From the NCBI RefSeq assembly GCF_002266425.1, contig NZ_NPMN01000009.1, positions 62,001 to 126,000 of the forward strand: a stretch of 64,000 nt of DNA, in the 5' to 3' direction. Of the stretch, positions 26,076-33,667 are shown piece by piece. A program made the position numbers and the translations under genes. Positions within the stretch are counted from its first letter, which is position 1. Each line of letters opens with the position of its first letter. The notes under the pieces were generated by a model that did not search any database, had not been told where the DNA came from, and saw only the letters and a list, made by a program, of their open reading frames with translations. This stretch comes from Tissierella sp. P1. Its GTDB lineage: Bacteria; Bacillota; Clostridia; Tissierellales; Tissierellaceae.

Positions 26076-26336
26076 TCCTTTTCTATAACATTTTGAGCAT
26101 ACAATGTCTGCTGCTTCAGCAACTTTTGCTAATACAGATATTCTCCGTTGACGTTCTAATAAGAAAGCTTTTTTATCTGCTTCTGTTGTATCATATTTAA
26201 AATAATGGGTTGGTAGATTATTTAAAGCAATGGATTTAATATCATGTATACATTTTTCCTCATTGCAGATTTTATAACTGTTTTTTATTTCATTGAAAAT
26301 CTCATCAACTAACAATTCCATATAGTTTTTTATCAT
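26070..26336 (-). CDS. comFB: ComFB-like late competence protein
   Basis: This is a small helical protein of the ComFB family. KNYMELLVDEIF opens it, and four cysteines occur as CNEEKC and CSKC, consistent with the zinc-binding seen in the family. At 88 residues it is close to the usual size. I prefer ATG at 26336, because AAGGA lies 8 nt upstream; ATG at 26345 overlaps that site. ComFB homologues are linked to competence and, in some bacteria, c-di-nucleotide signalling; its role here is unknown. It converges on arsR. Confidence 0.8.
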   Translation of the reverse strand: MIKNYMELLVDEIFNEIKNSYKICNEEKCIHDIKSIALNNLPTHYFKYDTTEADKKAFLLERQRRISVLAKVAEAADIVCSKCYRKGN

Positions 26337-26484
26337 TAGTACCATCCTTAAAATTTAATTTGACATACGAAATATTATATTATTTATAAATATTATTGTC
26401 AATTTACATACAGCTAATAAGTATTAATTCTCATATCTATGATTATTTTAAATAACTATGGGTAAAATATTATCGTAAAAGCTA

Positions 26485-26513
26485 TTGACTTTTATACCCC
26501 CGTAGGGTATAAT
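26485..26513 (+). promoter_or_regulatory. Glutaredoxin promoter with CsoR/CstR-like operator
   Basis: TTGACT (26485-26490) and TATAAT (26508-26513) are 17 bp apart. The spacer holds ATACCCCCGTAGGGTAT (26494-26510), a pseudo-palindrome of the type bound by CsoR-family repressors (copper CsoR or persulfide CstR). Binding there would occlude RNA polymerase. No csoR gene is in the window. Confidence 0.65.
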
Positions 26514-26545
26514 TGAATTAGTAGTATATTAAAGGAGGAATTAAA

Positions 26546-26776
26546 ATGGCTAATGTAACAGTTTATACAAGTAATACTTGCCCATATTGCGTTTCTGCTA
26601 AAGATTATCTAAAGGAAAAAGGTATAGATTATACTGAAAAAAATGTTCAAACAGATAAAGATGCTAGAAAAGAATTAATGGCTATGGGACATATGGGTGT
26701 ACCCGTATTAGTTATAGACGGTGAAGAAGTAGTAGGTTTTGATAAGGAAAAAATAGATACCTTATTAGCAAAATAA
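26546..26776 (+). CDS. Glutaredoxin-like protein
   Basis: This is a 76-residue thioredoxin-fold protein with active site CPYC (residues 11-14), the conserved cis-proline in MGVPVLVI, and GFDKEKID at the C-terminus, which fits the NrdH/YruB-like glutaredoxin group. It should reduce disulfides or handle thiol adducts in the cytoplasm. An AAAGGAGG site precedes the ATG. A single-gene transcript is likely, from the operator-bearing promoter to the hairpin terminator 10 nt after the stop. The operator links it to copper or sulfide stress; which one is not decided by the sequence. Confidence 0.9.
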   Translation: MANVTVYTSNTCPYCVSAKDYLKEKGIDYTEKNVQTDKDARKELMAMGHMGVPVLVIDGEEVVGFDKEKIDTLLAK

Positions 26777-26781
26777 ACTAT

Positions 26782-26818
26782 AAAAAGGAAGAGCTACATT
26801 TGTAAGCTCTTCTTTTTT
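26782..26818. terminator. Glutaredoxin terminator
   Basis: GGAAGAGCT pairs with AGCTCTTCT across a 9-nt loop, followed by T6. It also lies at the 3' end of the converging DUF1858 gene. Confidence 0.85.
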
Positions 26819-26830
26819 GTCAGTCGGCAA

Positions 26831-27016
26831 TTATGCATTTAATGCAGCCATTAATTTATCTAAATCTAAGCCGTGTACCATAGCAGCTTCTTCTAAGCTT
26901 TCCATTTGGCTTGATGGACAACCTACACAGCCCATACCAAATCTCATAAGAATTTCTATCGCTTCTGGTTTTTTTCTAATTAATTCACCAATTAGCATAT
27001 CTTTAGTAACTTCCAT
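26831..27016 (-). CDS. DUF1858 domain protein
   Basis: This is a 61-residue protein made entirely of one DUF1858 domain: TKDMLIGELIRKKPEAIEIL, then GMGCVGCP with two cysteines three apart, then SLEEAAMVHGLD and a C-terminal helix. The family is often described as hybrid-cluster-protein associated and contains a disulfide-capable CxxC. The ATG has an AAGGAGG site on the minus strand. It converges on the glutaredoxin gene; both are small thiol proteins, which suggests a related sulfur or redox role, but this is inferred. Confidence 0.85.
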   Translation of the reverse strand: MEVTKDMLIGELIRKKPEAIEILMRFGMGCVGCPSSQMESLEEAAMVHGLDLDKLMAALNA

Positions 27017-27173
27017 ACTCTCAACCTCCTTTTTAATTCTTACTAATATAGTAGCATATCTTTTATTTCCTTTCTAGTATATTTATATGATTTCACAAAA
27101 TATAAAAATTATTTAATAATTTGCTGTATAAAAAAATCTATTATTGGAGATTATTATATCAGGAGGTGAAGTT

Positions 27174-27569
27174 ATGGATAATGACGATAGAAACAGAGAT
27201 CAACATAGGGACAGGGACAGAGATAGGGACAATGACTTTAATATTGGGGAAATGCTTATAAGAGTTTTGGTGACAGCAATAGTGGTGGCTATAGCAGCAT
27301 ATTTTACTCCAGGCTTTACAATAGATAGTATATGGAGTCTATTGTTAGCAGCAGTAGTAATAGGAGTACTGGATCATTTAGTCCAAAGGTTTACTGGTGT
27401 AAATGCCTCACCATTTGGAAGAGGAATAACAGGATTTCTAGTTGCTGCAATTATTCTTTATGTTACCAAATTTATAGTTCCTGGATTTAATATATCTGTA
27501 TGGGGAGCTATAATAGGTGCTCTAGTAATAGGTATAGTAGATGCAATAATACCAGGAAGAGCAATGTAA
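27174..27569 (+). CDS. Phage-holin-4 superfamily membrane protein (DUF360-like)
   Basis: The 131-residue product has an unusual N-terminal tail of alternating Arg-Asp (about 5-20) followed by four hydrophobic helices with GFTIDSIWSLLLAAVVIG and a second similar GFNISVWGAIIGALVIG. The two halves look like an internal duplication. This fits the mycobacterial-type phage holin family 4 (PF04020), which is widespread in non-phage genomes and mostly uncharacterised. ATG 27174 follows AGGAGGTGA by 5 nt; an in-frame ATG 30 nt upstream lacks a site. Nothing else phage-like is nearby. Confidence 0.8.
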   Translation: MDNDDRNRDQHRDRDRDRDNDFNIGEMLIRVLVTAIVVAIAAYFTPGFTIDSIWSLLLAAVVIGVLDHLVQRFTGVNASPFGRGITGFLVAAIILYVTKFIVPGFNISVWGAIIGALVIGIVDAIIPGRAM

Positions 27570-27636
27570 TATAACTGACAATTAAAACCGTAAGAAAAAT
27601 AAAAAAATAATGAACAAATGATTAATGATTAAGATT

Positions 27637-27717
27637 AAAAACCGAGATTCATTTCTATCTTTGAAGTGGTGATGCATAATTACTTATAAGGGTAGAGGAT
27701 GGGTCTCGGTTTTTATT
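27637..27717 (+). terminator. Long terminator hairpin
   Basis: AAAACCGAGA pairs with TCTCGGTTTT across about 55 nt, followed by TTATTTT. It probably ends the holin-like transcript. Confidence 0.6.
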
Positions 27718-27789
27718 TTGATTAAAAATTTAGTGATTAGGATAATCTATAATGACTTAAAGTTTTATAGATAAAAATAATATTTAATG

Positions 27790-27817
27790 TTTACAAATAC
27801 CCTATATGGTATATAAT
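27790..27817 (+). promoter_or_regulatory. Selenoprotein promoter with ATACC/GGTAT operator
   Basis: TTTACA (27790-27795) and TATAAT (27812-27817) flank ATACCCTATATGGTAT (27797-27812), a palindrome with the same half-sites and the same position as in the glutaredoxin promoter. This suggests common control by a CsoR/CstR-type repressor. Confidence 0.6.
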
Positions 27818-27852
27818 ATATAAAGAAGAATATAAAGAAGGAGGATATAATA

Positions 27853-28149
27853 ATGATTATAGATTTAACACCTAAGGCTACAGAAGAATTAACAAAGATT
27901 GTTGAAACTAAAAAGACCGAAAAACCTTTGAGAATTTATATTGCAGGTTATGGTTGAGGCGGTCCATCATTTGGATTAGCTCTGGATGAGCATAAAGAAG
28001 GAGATATTGAAACTAAGATAGATAGATTTACATTTTTAGTAGAAGAAGGTTTGGAAGAAAGTTTTGGAAAATTTACAGTAGACTATAGTGACAATTGGAT
28101 AAAAAGAGGATTTACAGTAATACCAGATAGAGCCGGTGGCGGATGCTAA
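27853..28149 (+). CDS. HesB/IscA-like selenoprotein (in-frame UGA at residue 35)
   Basis: The frame is open for 98 codons except for one TGA at 27955-27957, which falls exactly where this family has its active-site residue: IAGYG-U-GGPSFGLALDE. The protein then continues to a C-terminal GGGC and TAA. A strong AAGGAGG precedes ATG 27853. The fold is the HesB/IscA-like type, with the remaining cysteine at the end. HesB-like proteins with Sec in place of Cys are an established bacterial selenoprotein family, so readthrough is far likelier than a nonsense mutation. A candidate SECIS hairpin starts 21 nt after the TGA. Standard gene finders would miss or truncate this gene. It is a single-gene unit between an operator-like promoter and a terminator. 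Exact function (iron-sulfur or redox) is not established. Confidence 0.88.
27979..27991 (+). promoter_or_regulatory. Candidate bacterial SECIS hairpin
   Basis: GCTC pairs with GAGC across a TGGAT loop. The loop begins 25 nt after the TGA and has G as its second base, in line with the bacterial SECIS model (G among the first two loop bases, 16-37 nt from UGA). The stem is short. Confidence 0.5.
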
Positions 28150-28153
28150 AATC

Positions 28154-28181
28154 AAAAAGATAGGGAGACCTATCTTTTTTA
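28154..28181 (+). terminator. Selenoprotein gene terminator
   Basis: AAAAAGATAGG pairs with CCTATCTTTTTT across a GAGA loop, immediately after the stop codon. Confidence 0.88.
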
Positions 28182-28219
28182 TTTAAGGAAATGAAGAAAA
28201 TGTGATATAATAAAAAAGA

Positions 28220-28329
28220 CAATGCACGATGCACAATGCACAATTAGGAAAGCGGCCACAGGTCGCAAAAAAAGACCCCATAGCCGGGACCTAATAATTG
28301 TGAATTGTGAATTGTAAATTGTGAATTGA
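28220..28329. repeat. Dispersed palindromic element, copy 3 (upstream of mgtE)
   Basis: The arms are CAATGCACGATGCACAATGC and TTGTGAATTGTGAATTGT-like repeats. The core reads GGTCGCAAAAAAAGACCC then GGGACCTAATAATTGTG, the exact reverse orientation of copies 1 and 5. Confidence 0.8.
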
Positions 28330-28347
28330 TGAAAGGAAGGGTTGGTG

Positions 28348-28446
28348 ATGAAAATGGATTCGGGTCCTGTGCCCAGTAGTATTAAAAATAGAATTTTAAA
28401 AATAATAAATAGAGAACCATTTTTATCACAGAACATGGTTCTCTAA
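28348..28446 (+). CDS. 32-codon upstream ORF before mgtE, possible leader peptide
   Basis: A short frame with its own ribosome site (AAGGAAGGG) begins at ATG 28348 and ends 14 nt before the mgtE ATG. It starts MKMDSGPVPSS and is followed by a basic helix-like stretch. Its last third encodes the 10-bp hairpin at 28411-28444. The acidic and proline-containing N-terminus recalls Mg-sensing leader peptides such as mgtL, but this is only a resemblance. It may instead be a fragment of an unrelated gene. Confidence 0.4.
   Translation: MKMDSGPVPSSIKNRILKIINREPFLSQNMVL
28411..28444 (+). promoter_or_regulatory. Hairpin directly upstream of the mgtE ribosome site
   Basis: AGAGAACCAT (28411-28420) pairs exactly with ATGGTTCTCT (28435-28444), leaving a 14-nt loop. 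It overlaps the end of the upstream ORF and lies 5 nt before GGAGGG. No T run follows, so it is not a simple terminator; translation control or attenuation is possible. Confidence 0.5.
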
Positions 28447-28460
28447 ATTGGAGGGAGAAC

Positions 28461-29798
28461 ATGGATGAAAGAAGACTCTTAGAATTATTTGAGCAAAAAA
28501 AGTATATAGAAATTAAAAGAGAATTATCAGAAATGAATGAGGTTGACGTAGCAGAGCTTTTAGACCCATTAGATGCACATATGACGCTATTAATATTTAG
28601 AATGTTACCTAAGGATTTGGCAGTAGAAGTATTTGCCCATTTTTCTATGGAGCAACAATTAGGTATCATAAATTCTGTAACAGATAAAGAATTAGAGTAT
28701 ATTATGGATGAACTTTTCTTTGATGATATGATTGACTTAATAGAAGAAATGCCGGCAAATATTGTAAAGAAGGTCCTAAAGTCTACTAAGGAAGATGAGA
28801 GAAAGCTAATAAATCAATTTTTAAGGTACCCCGCAGATTCTGCTGGAAGTATAATGACAATAGAGTACGTAGACTTAAGAAAAGGCATTACAGTAAAGGA
28901 AGCACTAGCTCATATAAAAGAAACTGGTCTAAACAAGGAAACTGTATATACTTGCTATGTAACTGATAGAAAGAGAACTTTAGAAGGATTTGTTTCCTTA
29001 AGAACTTTAGTTACATCTGATGAAAACTTGCTTATAGATGATATCATGGAAAATGAGGTAATTCGTGTAAATACTCACGATGATCAAGAAAGCGTAGCAA
29101 ATGTGTTTAGAAAATATGGATTTTTGGCATTACCAGTGGTAGACAATGAAAATAGACTTACAGGAATTATTACAGTAGATGATATTATGGATATTATGGA
29201 ACAAGAGGCTACAGAAGACTTCCAAAGGATGGCTGCTATGGCACCATCAGAGGAAGCATATTTAGATACAGGAGTATTGACTTTGGCAAAACATAGATTA
29301 CCTTGGCTTCTTATACTAATGGTTTCGGCTACATTTACTGGAAGAATAATGGGAAAGTTTGAAAATGTATTAGCATCTGTAGTAGTGCTTAGTACATTTA
29401 TTCCAATGCTTATGGATACTGGAGGAAACTCAGGGAGTCAGTCTTCAACTTTGATAATAAGAGGATTAGCTACTGGTGAAATAACTACTCATGATTGGTG
29501 GAAAGTACTATGGAAAGAGTTAAGGATTAGCTTTGTAGTTGGAGTGGCCCTTGCTGGTATCAATTTCATGAGACTTATATTATTAGAAAGGGTGGATATC
29601 CTTATAGCTATAACAGTTTCCATAACTATAGTAGTAACGGTCATGGCTTCAAAAATTGTAGGTGGTATTTTACCATTGATAGCTAAAAGGTTAAGAATGG
29701 ATCCAGCTATAATGGCAGGCCCATTAATTACAACTATAGTAGATGCATTAGCTTTGATGGTATACTTTGGTATAGCTACAGTATTATTAGGACTGTAA
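28461..29798 (+). CDS. mgtE: Magnesium transporter MgtE
   Basis: MgtE is a Mg2+-gated Mg2+ channel of the plasma membrane. The cytosolic N domain (about 1-130; superhelical MgtE_N repeats) is followed by two CBS modules (about 135-255) that sense Mg2+, a connecting helix, and five membrane helices (about 275-445). The pore region contains MLMDTGGNSGSQSSTL and the C-terminal helix pair ends in GPLITTIVDALALMVYFG, both typical. At 445 residues it is complete. No M-box riboswitch fits in the short leader; instead there is a small upstream ORF and a hairpin. A strong terminator follows. Confidence 0.95.
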   Translation: MDERRLLELFEQKKYIEIKRELSEMNEVDVAELLDPLDAHMTLLIFRMLPKDLAVEVFAHFSMEQQLGIINSVTDKELEYIMDELFFDDMIDLIEEMPANIVKKVLKSTKEDERKLINQFLRYPADSAGSIMTIEYVDLRKGITVKEALAHIKETGLNKETVYTCYVTDRKRTLEGFVSLRTLVTSDENLLIDDIMENEVIRVNTHDDQESVANVFRKYGFLALPVVDNENRLTGIITVDDIMDIMEQEATEDFQRMAAMAPSEEAYLDTGVLTLAKHRLPWLLILMVSATFTGRIMGKFENVLASVVVLSTFIPMLMDTGGNSGSQSSTLIIRGLATGEITTHDWWKVLWKELRISFVVGVALAGINFMRLILLERVDILIAITVSITIVVTVMASKIVGGILPLIAKRLRMDPAIMAGPLITTIVDALALMVYFGIATVLLGL

Positions 29799-29853
29799 GG
29801 ATTTATAATTAACAATTCGCAATGAACAATTAAAAGAATAAGATAAAAATAGT

Positions 29854-29888
29854 AAGAGTCTAGGAAACTAGACTCTTATTATTTTTTG
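29854..29888 (+). terminator. mgtE terminator
   Basis: AAGAGTCTAG pairs with CTAGACTCTT across GAAA, followed by ATTATTTTTT. A single repeat arm (AATTAACAATTCGCAATGAAC) lies between the mgtE stop and this hairpin, near 29807-29832. Confidence 0.88.
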
Positions 29889-29929
29889 AATATGGACAGG
29901 TTATTGAGAATAGGATAGTAATGAAATAA

Positions 29930-30052
29930 ATTCACAATGCACAATGCACAATTTAAAGCGACCGCAGTCGCCAAAAAAGACTTAGAAGCCAGACCGAAAT
30001 AATTGTGAATTGCGTAAGTGGCCTTTGGCTATGAACTGTGCATTGTGCATTG
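29930..30052. repeat. Dispersed palindromic element, copy 4 (upstream of spmA)
   Basis: The arms are TTCACAATGCACAATGCAC and GTGCATTGTGCATTG. The core is in the reverse orientation (GCGACCGCAGTCGCCAAAAAAGAC). The right arm carries an extra GTAAGTGGCCTTTGGC-like segment. It ends just before the spmA ribosome site. Confidence 0.8.
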
Positions 30053-30070
30053 AAGAAGGGTTGTGAGAGA

Positions 30071-30706
30071 ATGATCAATATTATTTGGGCAGCTCTAATT
30101 ATTATAGGATTTGGAGTTGGGATTATAACAGGAGAATTAGATGCTGTAACAAATGCGGCAATAGAGAACGCTAAATCAGCTGTAGAACTGGCAATTGGGT
30201 TAATAGGTGTTATGTCGTTATGGTTAGGAATAATGAAAATAGCAGAGGATTCTGGACTTATAAGAGGAATATCAAGGATACTCAAGCCAGTTATGGTGAT
30301 TTTATTTCCAGATGTGCCAGCTGAACATCCTGCAATGGGAGCTATGATAATGAATATTTCAGCTAATATACTAGGGTTAGGAAATGCTGCAACACCTTTT
30401 GGACTAAAAGCTATGGAAGAGTTACAGAATTTAAATAGGCATAAGGACACAGCAACTAATGCAATGGTTACTTTCCTTGCAATAAATACCTCATCGGTGA
30501 CTCTGATACCTGCCTCAACCATTGCTATATTATCAGCAGCAGGATCAACTAATCCCACAGAAATAATAGGACCAACTATAATTGCTACTACTATATCTAC
30601 TGCTGCAGCTATAATAGCAGCAAAGTTTTTACAGGGACTTCCTAGATATGAAATAAAAAGGGTTAATGGAAGACAGGGGAGGGATATCAGATGTTCCTTG
30701 AAATAA
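30071..30706 (+). CDS. spmA: Spore maturation protein A
   Basis: SpmA is a polytopic membrane protein of the nucleoside-recognition/gate superfamily that, with SpmB, is needed for spore core dehydration and heat resistance in Bacillus and Clostridium. The 211-residue protein has about five hydrophobic helices with GNAATPFGLKAMEEL and FLAINTSSVTLIPAS, both conserved in SpmA. I chose ATG 30071 because the upstream in-frame ATG (30038) is inside the palindromic element. It overlaps spmB by 16 nt. Sporulation-specific transcription is expected from the family but no promoter could be assigned. Confidence 0.92.
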   Translation: MINIIWAALIIIGFGVGIITGELDAVTNAAIENAKSAVELAIGLIGVMSLWLGIMKIAEDSGLIRGISRILKPVMVILFPDVPAEHPAMGAMIMNISANILGLGNAATPFGLKAMEELQNLNRHKDTATNAMVTFLAINTSSVTLIPASTIAILSAAGSTNPTEIIGPTIIATTISTAAAIIAAKFLQGLPRYEIKRVNGRQGRDIRCSLK

Positions 30707-31227
30707 TGCAACTTTTATCTAAGTTTGCAATTCCTTTTATGATAGTTGGCATTATATCCTATGGAATGAGTAAAAATGTTAAAGTTTATGAATCATTTGT
30801 AGAAGGAGCAAAGGATGGATTTTCTACGGCAATAAGAATAATACCTTCTTTCGTAGCCATGCTTGTAGCCATTGGAGTTTTTAGGGAATCAGGAGCTATG
30901 GATATTTTAATTAAATTAATAACACCTGTTATTGAAATCTTTAATATACCAGGAGAAGTAGTCCCCATGATATTAATGAGACCTTTATCAGGATCTGGTG
31001 CTCAAGGAATAATGAGTGAATTAGCTGGAAACTATGGACCAGAGTCTTTAATAGCTAGAACAGTGGCAGTAATGATGGGATCTAGTGAGACTACATTCTA
31101 TGTGCTAGCAGTATATTTTGGGTCAGTATCTATAAAGAAGCAACGACATGCATTAGCAGCTGGATTAATAGCAGATTTGGCAGGAGTGATTTCAGCGATA
31201 TACATAACGAGGATGTTTTTCAATTAA
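30691..31227 (+). CDS. spmB: Spore maturation protein B
   Basis: SpmB is the partner of SpmA, also a gate-domain membrane protein. The 178 residues contain LMRPLSGSGAQGIMSEL and MMGSSETTFYVLAVYFGS, the family's conserved blocks, and about four membrane helices. The overlap with spmA indicates translational coupling and a fixed ratio. Its stop codon lies in the left arm of a repeat element. The molecular activity of the pair is not established. Confidence 0.92.
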   Translation: MFLEIMQLLSKFAIPFMIVGIISYGMSKNVKVYESFVEGAKDGFSTAIRIIPSFVAMLVAIGVFRESGAMDILIKLITPVIEIFNIPGEVVPMILMRPLSGSGAQGIMSELAGNYGPESLIARTVAVMMGSSETTFYVLAVYFGSVSIKKQRHALAAGLIADLAGVISAIYITRMFFN

Positions 31228-31376
31228 CAATTATCAAAGAACAAATAACAATTAAAACCAAATAAAACCTGGATTTTTCGTTATAATAGAAAAATCTAGG
31301 TTTTATCTTTCAACATTTCTAATTGTTTTTAATGATTTTACATTGTTAATCGTTAATTGTTAACTGTCAATTGCAT
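31220..31376. repeat. Palindromic element variant enclosing the spmB terminator
   Basis: The left arm AATTAACAATTATCAAAGAAC (31221 on) overlaps the spmB stop. The right arm (about 31337-31376) is built of GTTAATTGTTAACTG units. The core has been replaced by a terminator. These arms resemble those around the S23-type gene at 52.3 kb more than those of copies 1-6. Confidence 0.55.
31262..31308 (+). terminator. spmAB terminator
   Basis: TAAAACCTGGATTTTTC pairs with GAAAAATCTAGGTTTTA (one mismatch) across a 9-nt loop and is followed by a T-rich tract. Confidence 0.85.
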
Positions 31377-31389
31377 AAAAGCTTCCCTT

Positions 31390-33192
31390 TTATACAATGT
31401 ATTTTTCCAAGTCTTTGCTAAATTCCATGCTGACTTTTTTAAACTCATGTATACTTTCGGTCATCTTTCTAATCTCTTCAGTATATGCTTGTACATTAGC
31501 AGATACTTCTTGAGATGAGGCAGAGTTTTCTTCGGCGATGGCTGCTAAGGATTCTATACCCTGAGATATATTATTTATATTATTAGTCTCGTTTGTAAGT
31601 TCATTTGTTAATTCAATAATTAAATCAGATACTTGTGATATGGAATTTACAGATGCTTGATTTTCTTCTGCAACTGAATTTAGTTTAACGTTTTCCCTTT
31701 CGAGTATATTAAACTGATCTGATATATCAAATACAAATCCATCTATATCTTTGATGAAGGATTCTAAATTATCATTGATAGTTTGAACCGCCTCTTTAGA
31801 TCCCTCTGCAAGCTTTCTGATCTCTATTGCAACAACAGTAAATCCTCTTCCATACTCTCCGGCTCTGGATGCTTCTATACTGGCATTTAAAGCCAATAAA
31901 TTGGTCTGCTCAGCAATTTTTTCAACGGTCTCAACAATATTGCGAACTTCAGTAGCCCTATTTTGTAAGTCTTGGCCCTTAGATTTTACTTTAGAGAACT
32001 GTAACAGTACATGGTTTAAGCTATCAGAGGTAGATTTTAAATCTTCAAAACCCATATTTATTTGTTCAACAGCTGACTCCAGTTCATCTTTACCTAGATT
32101 TTCTTTTCTAACAACATCATTTAAAGAAACAATTGAGTTGTTTAATTGATATGCTACTTGCTCAGTTTCTTCAGCTTGATTTATAGCTCCTCCTGCCACT
32201 TGTTCTACTACATTTGATATTTCAGATGAAGTAAAGCTCATGTTACTAGAAATTTCGGCGAATTTATCGGCAAAAACATTTAGCTCATCGGTAGTACCCT
32301 TATATCCTACAAAGTCTGTTTTTAGAGATTCTTTTAAATCCTTCAACTTATTATTGATATCTTCAAAGAAATCATTAGTAGATATGTCTTCCACTATAGA
32401 CAAGTCTTTATTCATGATTTCATCTAAAGAACTATAAATGGATTTAAGAGGTTTAAACAGTCCTTTACTAACTAAAAATGGAACAAGAGTAGAAAGAACT
32501 AAAATTCCAGGAAAGGCTATTGACGGAACTACAAATTTAGATAACAAAACTCCAGGAATACCTACTAATAGAAGGGAAGACAAGGCGATTTTTCCCTCCA
32601 TATTCTTCATAAATCCAAAAGATAATGCTTTATTAAATCTAAATTTCTTTTGGTAATAAATCTCCTCAGGAAAAGTGATAGATATTTTTGTAAAATCCTC
32701 TGTTTTCTCTAAAGTTTCAATATTAATGTCCTCTTTAAAATATTTAGCAGCACCTTCTAACATACCGTGGAAATAAGGAAACATTCCTCTAGAAGAATTA
32801 TAAGTCATATGTGCAGTATATTTATCTATAGGTTTTATCCCTAAAATAGGAGGTTTTGCACCAGTTATTCTCTTAGTAACTACAACATGAATATCATACA
32901 TTGCTTGAAGAAAAGAATATAAATTCTTGTATCTAAAGAATGCAGGATAAACCTTAGAATAAGTAATGACATTGTGATTACCCATGGTTCTCCATACCTC
33001 ATCAGAGGTTTTTCCTAGTTTTTTAGCAATATAGTCAAGAATTCCTCTAGCCACTCTATCTTCAATATCTTCCGTAGGTGTAAAAATTTTATTTGGACTA
33101 ATATTAAAATGATCTAATGCCTCGTTGGTTATATTTTCTCCATACAGTTTCCTACAAGTTTGTACCCATGCAGAAACAATAGTACCCTTCAA
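31390..33192 (-). CDS. H-NOX heme-domain methyl-accepting chemotaxis protein
   Basis: This is a gas-sensing chemoreceptor. The N-terminal H-NOX domain (1-185) keeps the proximal heme histidine H102, P115 and the YxSxR heme-propionate motif at Y131, S133 and R135. It also keeps the distal trio W9, N74 and Y140 that stabilises bound oxygen in the Thermoanaerobacter Tar4H H-NOX, with identical numbering. Two hydrophobic segments (about 205-245) cross the membrane, and the C-terminal MCP domain has the hairpin tip [18 protein letters not shown] and GRGFTVVA. I chose TTG at 33192 because AAGGGGG lies 8 nt upstream. Oxygen sensing is predicted; NO binding also remains possible. Confidence 0.92.
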   Translation of the reverse strand: MKGTIVSAWVQTCRKLYGENITNEALDHFNISPNKIFTPTEDIEDRVARGILDYIAKKLGKTSDEVWRTMGNHNVITYSKVYPAFFRYKNLYSFLQAMYDIHVVVTKRITGAKPPILGIKPIDKYTAHMTYNSSRGMFPYFHGMLEGAAKYFKEDINIETLEKTEDFTKISITFPEEIYYQKKFRFNKALSFGFMKNMEGKIALSSLLLVGIPGVLLSKFVVPSIAFPGILVLSTLVPFLVSKGLFKPLKSIYSSLDEIMNKDLSIVEDISTNDFFEDINNKLKDLKESLKTDFVGYKGTTDELNVFADKFAEISSNMSFTSSEISNVVEQVAGGAINQAEETEQVAYQLNNSIVSLNDVVRKENLGKDELESAVEQINMGFEDLKSTSDSLNHVLLQFSKVKSKGQDLQNRATEVRNIVETVEKIAEQTNLLALNASIEASRAGEYGRGFTVVAIEIRKLAEGSKEAVQTINDNLESFIKDIDGFVFDISDQFNILERENVKLNSVAEENQASVNSISQVSDLIIELTNELTNETNNINNISQGIESLAAIAEENSASSQEVSANVQAYTEEIRKMTESIHEFKKVSMEFSKDLEKYIV

Positions 33193-33297
33193 AATTATTT
33201 CCCCCTTGTTATACAATTAACTGTATTATATCATAGTATTTGTCAAAAATCCCAATATTTTCAGTCATATAGCTTTTATAATATCTAATCTTATTCA

Positions 33298-33492
33298 CCT
33301 TTCATAAAATCTATCAGGGAGCTTTACAGCGGAGATGATGAATATTTAAATATGTATTACTTTGTGTAACAACATAGAAATATAATCAATGCAATAAAAG
33401 ACAGAAATCCAGAAAAGGCGGCTAATGCAATGATAGAGCATATAAAACTGACTGAAGAGGATATACTTAAACTAAATTCTGGAGAAAAATAA
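33298..33492 (+). pseudogene. Remnant of a GntR-family regulator (FCD domain end)
   Basis: One frame encodes FIKSIRELYSGDDEY...YYFV, then a TAA (33367-33369), then QHRNIINAIKDRNPEKAANA and EHIKLTEEDILKL to a stop at 33490-33492. This is the last helices of an FCD ligand-binding domain; the DNA-binding part is missing and upstream in-frame stops occur. It is a decayed gene between the H-NOX receptor and the veg promoters. Confidence 0.75.
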
Positions 33493-33524
33493 AAAAATTA
33501 ATAAAAAATAATTGATAATTATAA

Positions 33525-33553
33525 TTGACAAAATAACTCAATAATAGTATAAT
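33525..33553 (+). promoter_or_regulatory. veg upstream promoter (P1)
   Basis: TTGACA (33525-33530) and TATAAT (33548-33553) are exact consensus with a 17-bp spacer. Confidence 0.85.
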
Positions 33554-33564
33554 AATTTATTTGT

Positions 33565-33593
33565 TTGACAAAATAGGAATTCTATGATATAAT
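33565..33593 (+). promoter_or_regulatory. veg downstream promoter (P2)
   Basis: A second exact TTGACA (33565-33570) and TATAAT (33588-33593) with 17-bp spacer lies 40 bp after the first, so veg has two consensus promoters in tandem. A small GAGTGT/ACACTTC hairpin follows near 33602. Confidence 0.85.
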
Positions 33594-33667
33594 GCATACA
33601 TGAGTGTCCCAAACACTTCTTCTGCCTCGACTGCCGGGGAGCAATTAATGGAAGGTGGTTTGCTATA

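Noticed and set aside
27174..27569. Holin-like gene as sign of a prophage
   Set aside because: PF04020-type proteins are common in chromosomes and no other phage gene is nearby.
29953..30711. 252-codon frame on the minus strand opposite spmA
   Set aside because: Antisense shadow of spmA with no SD and a low-complexity Ile/Ala composition; spmA is clearly the real gene.
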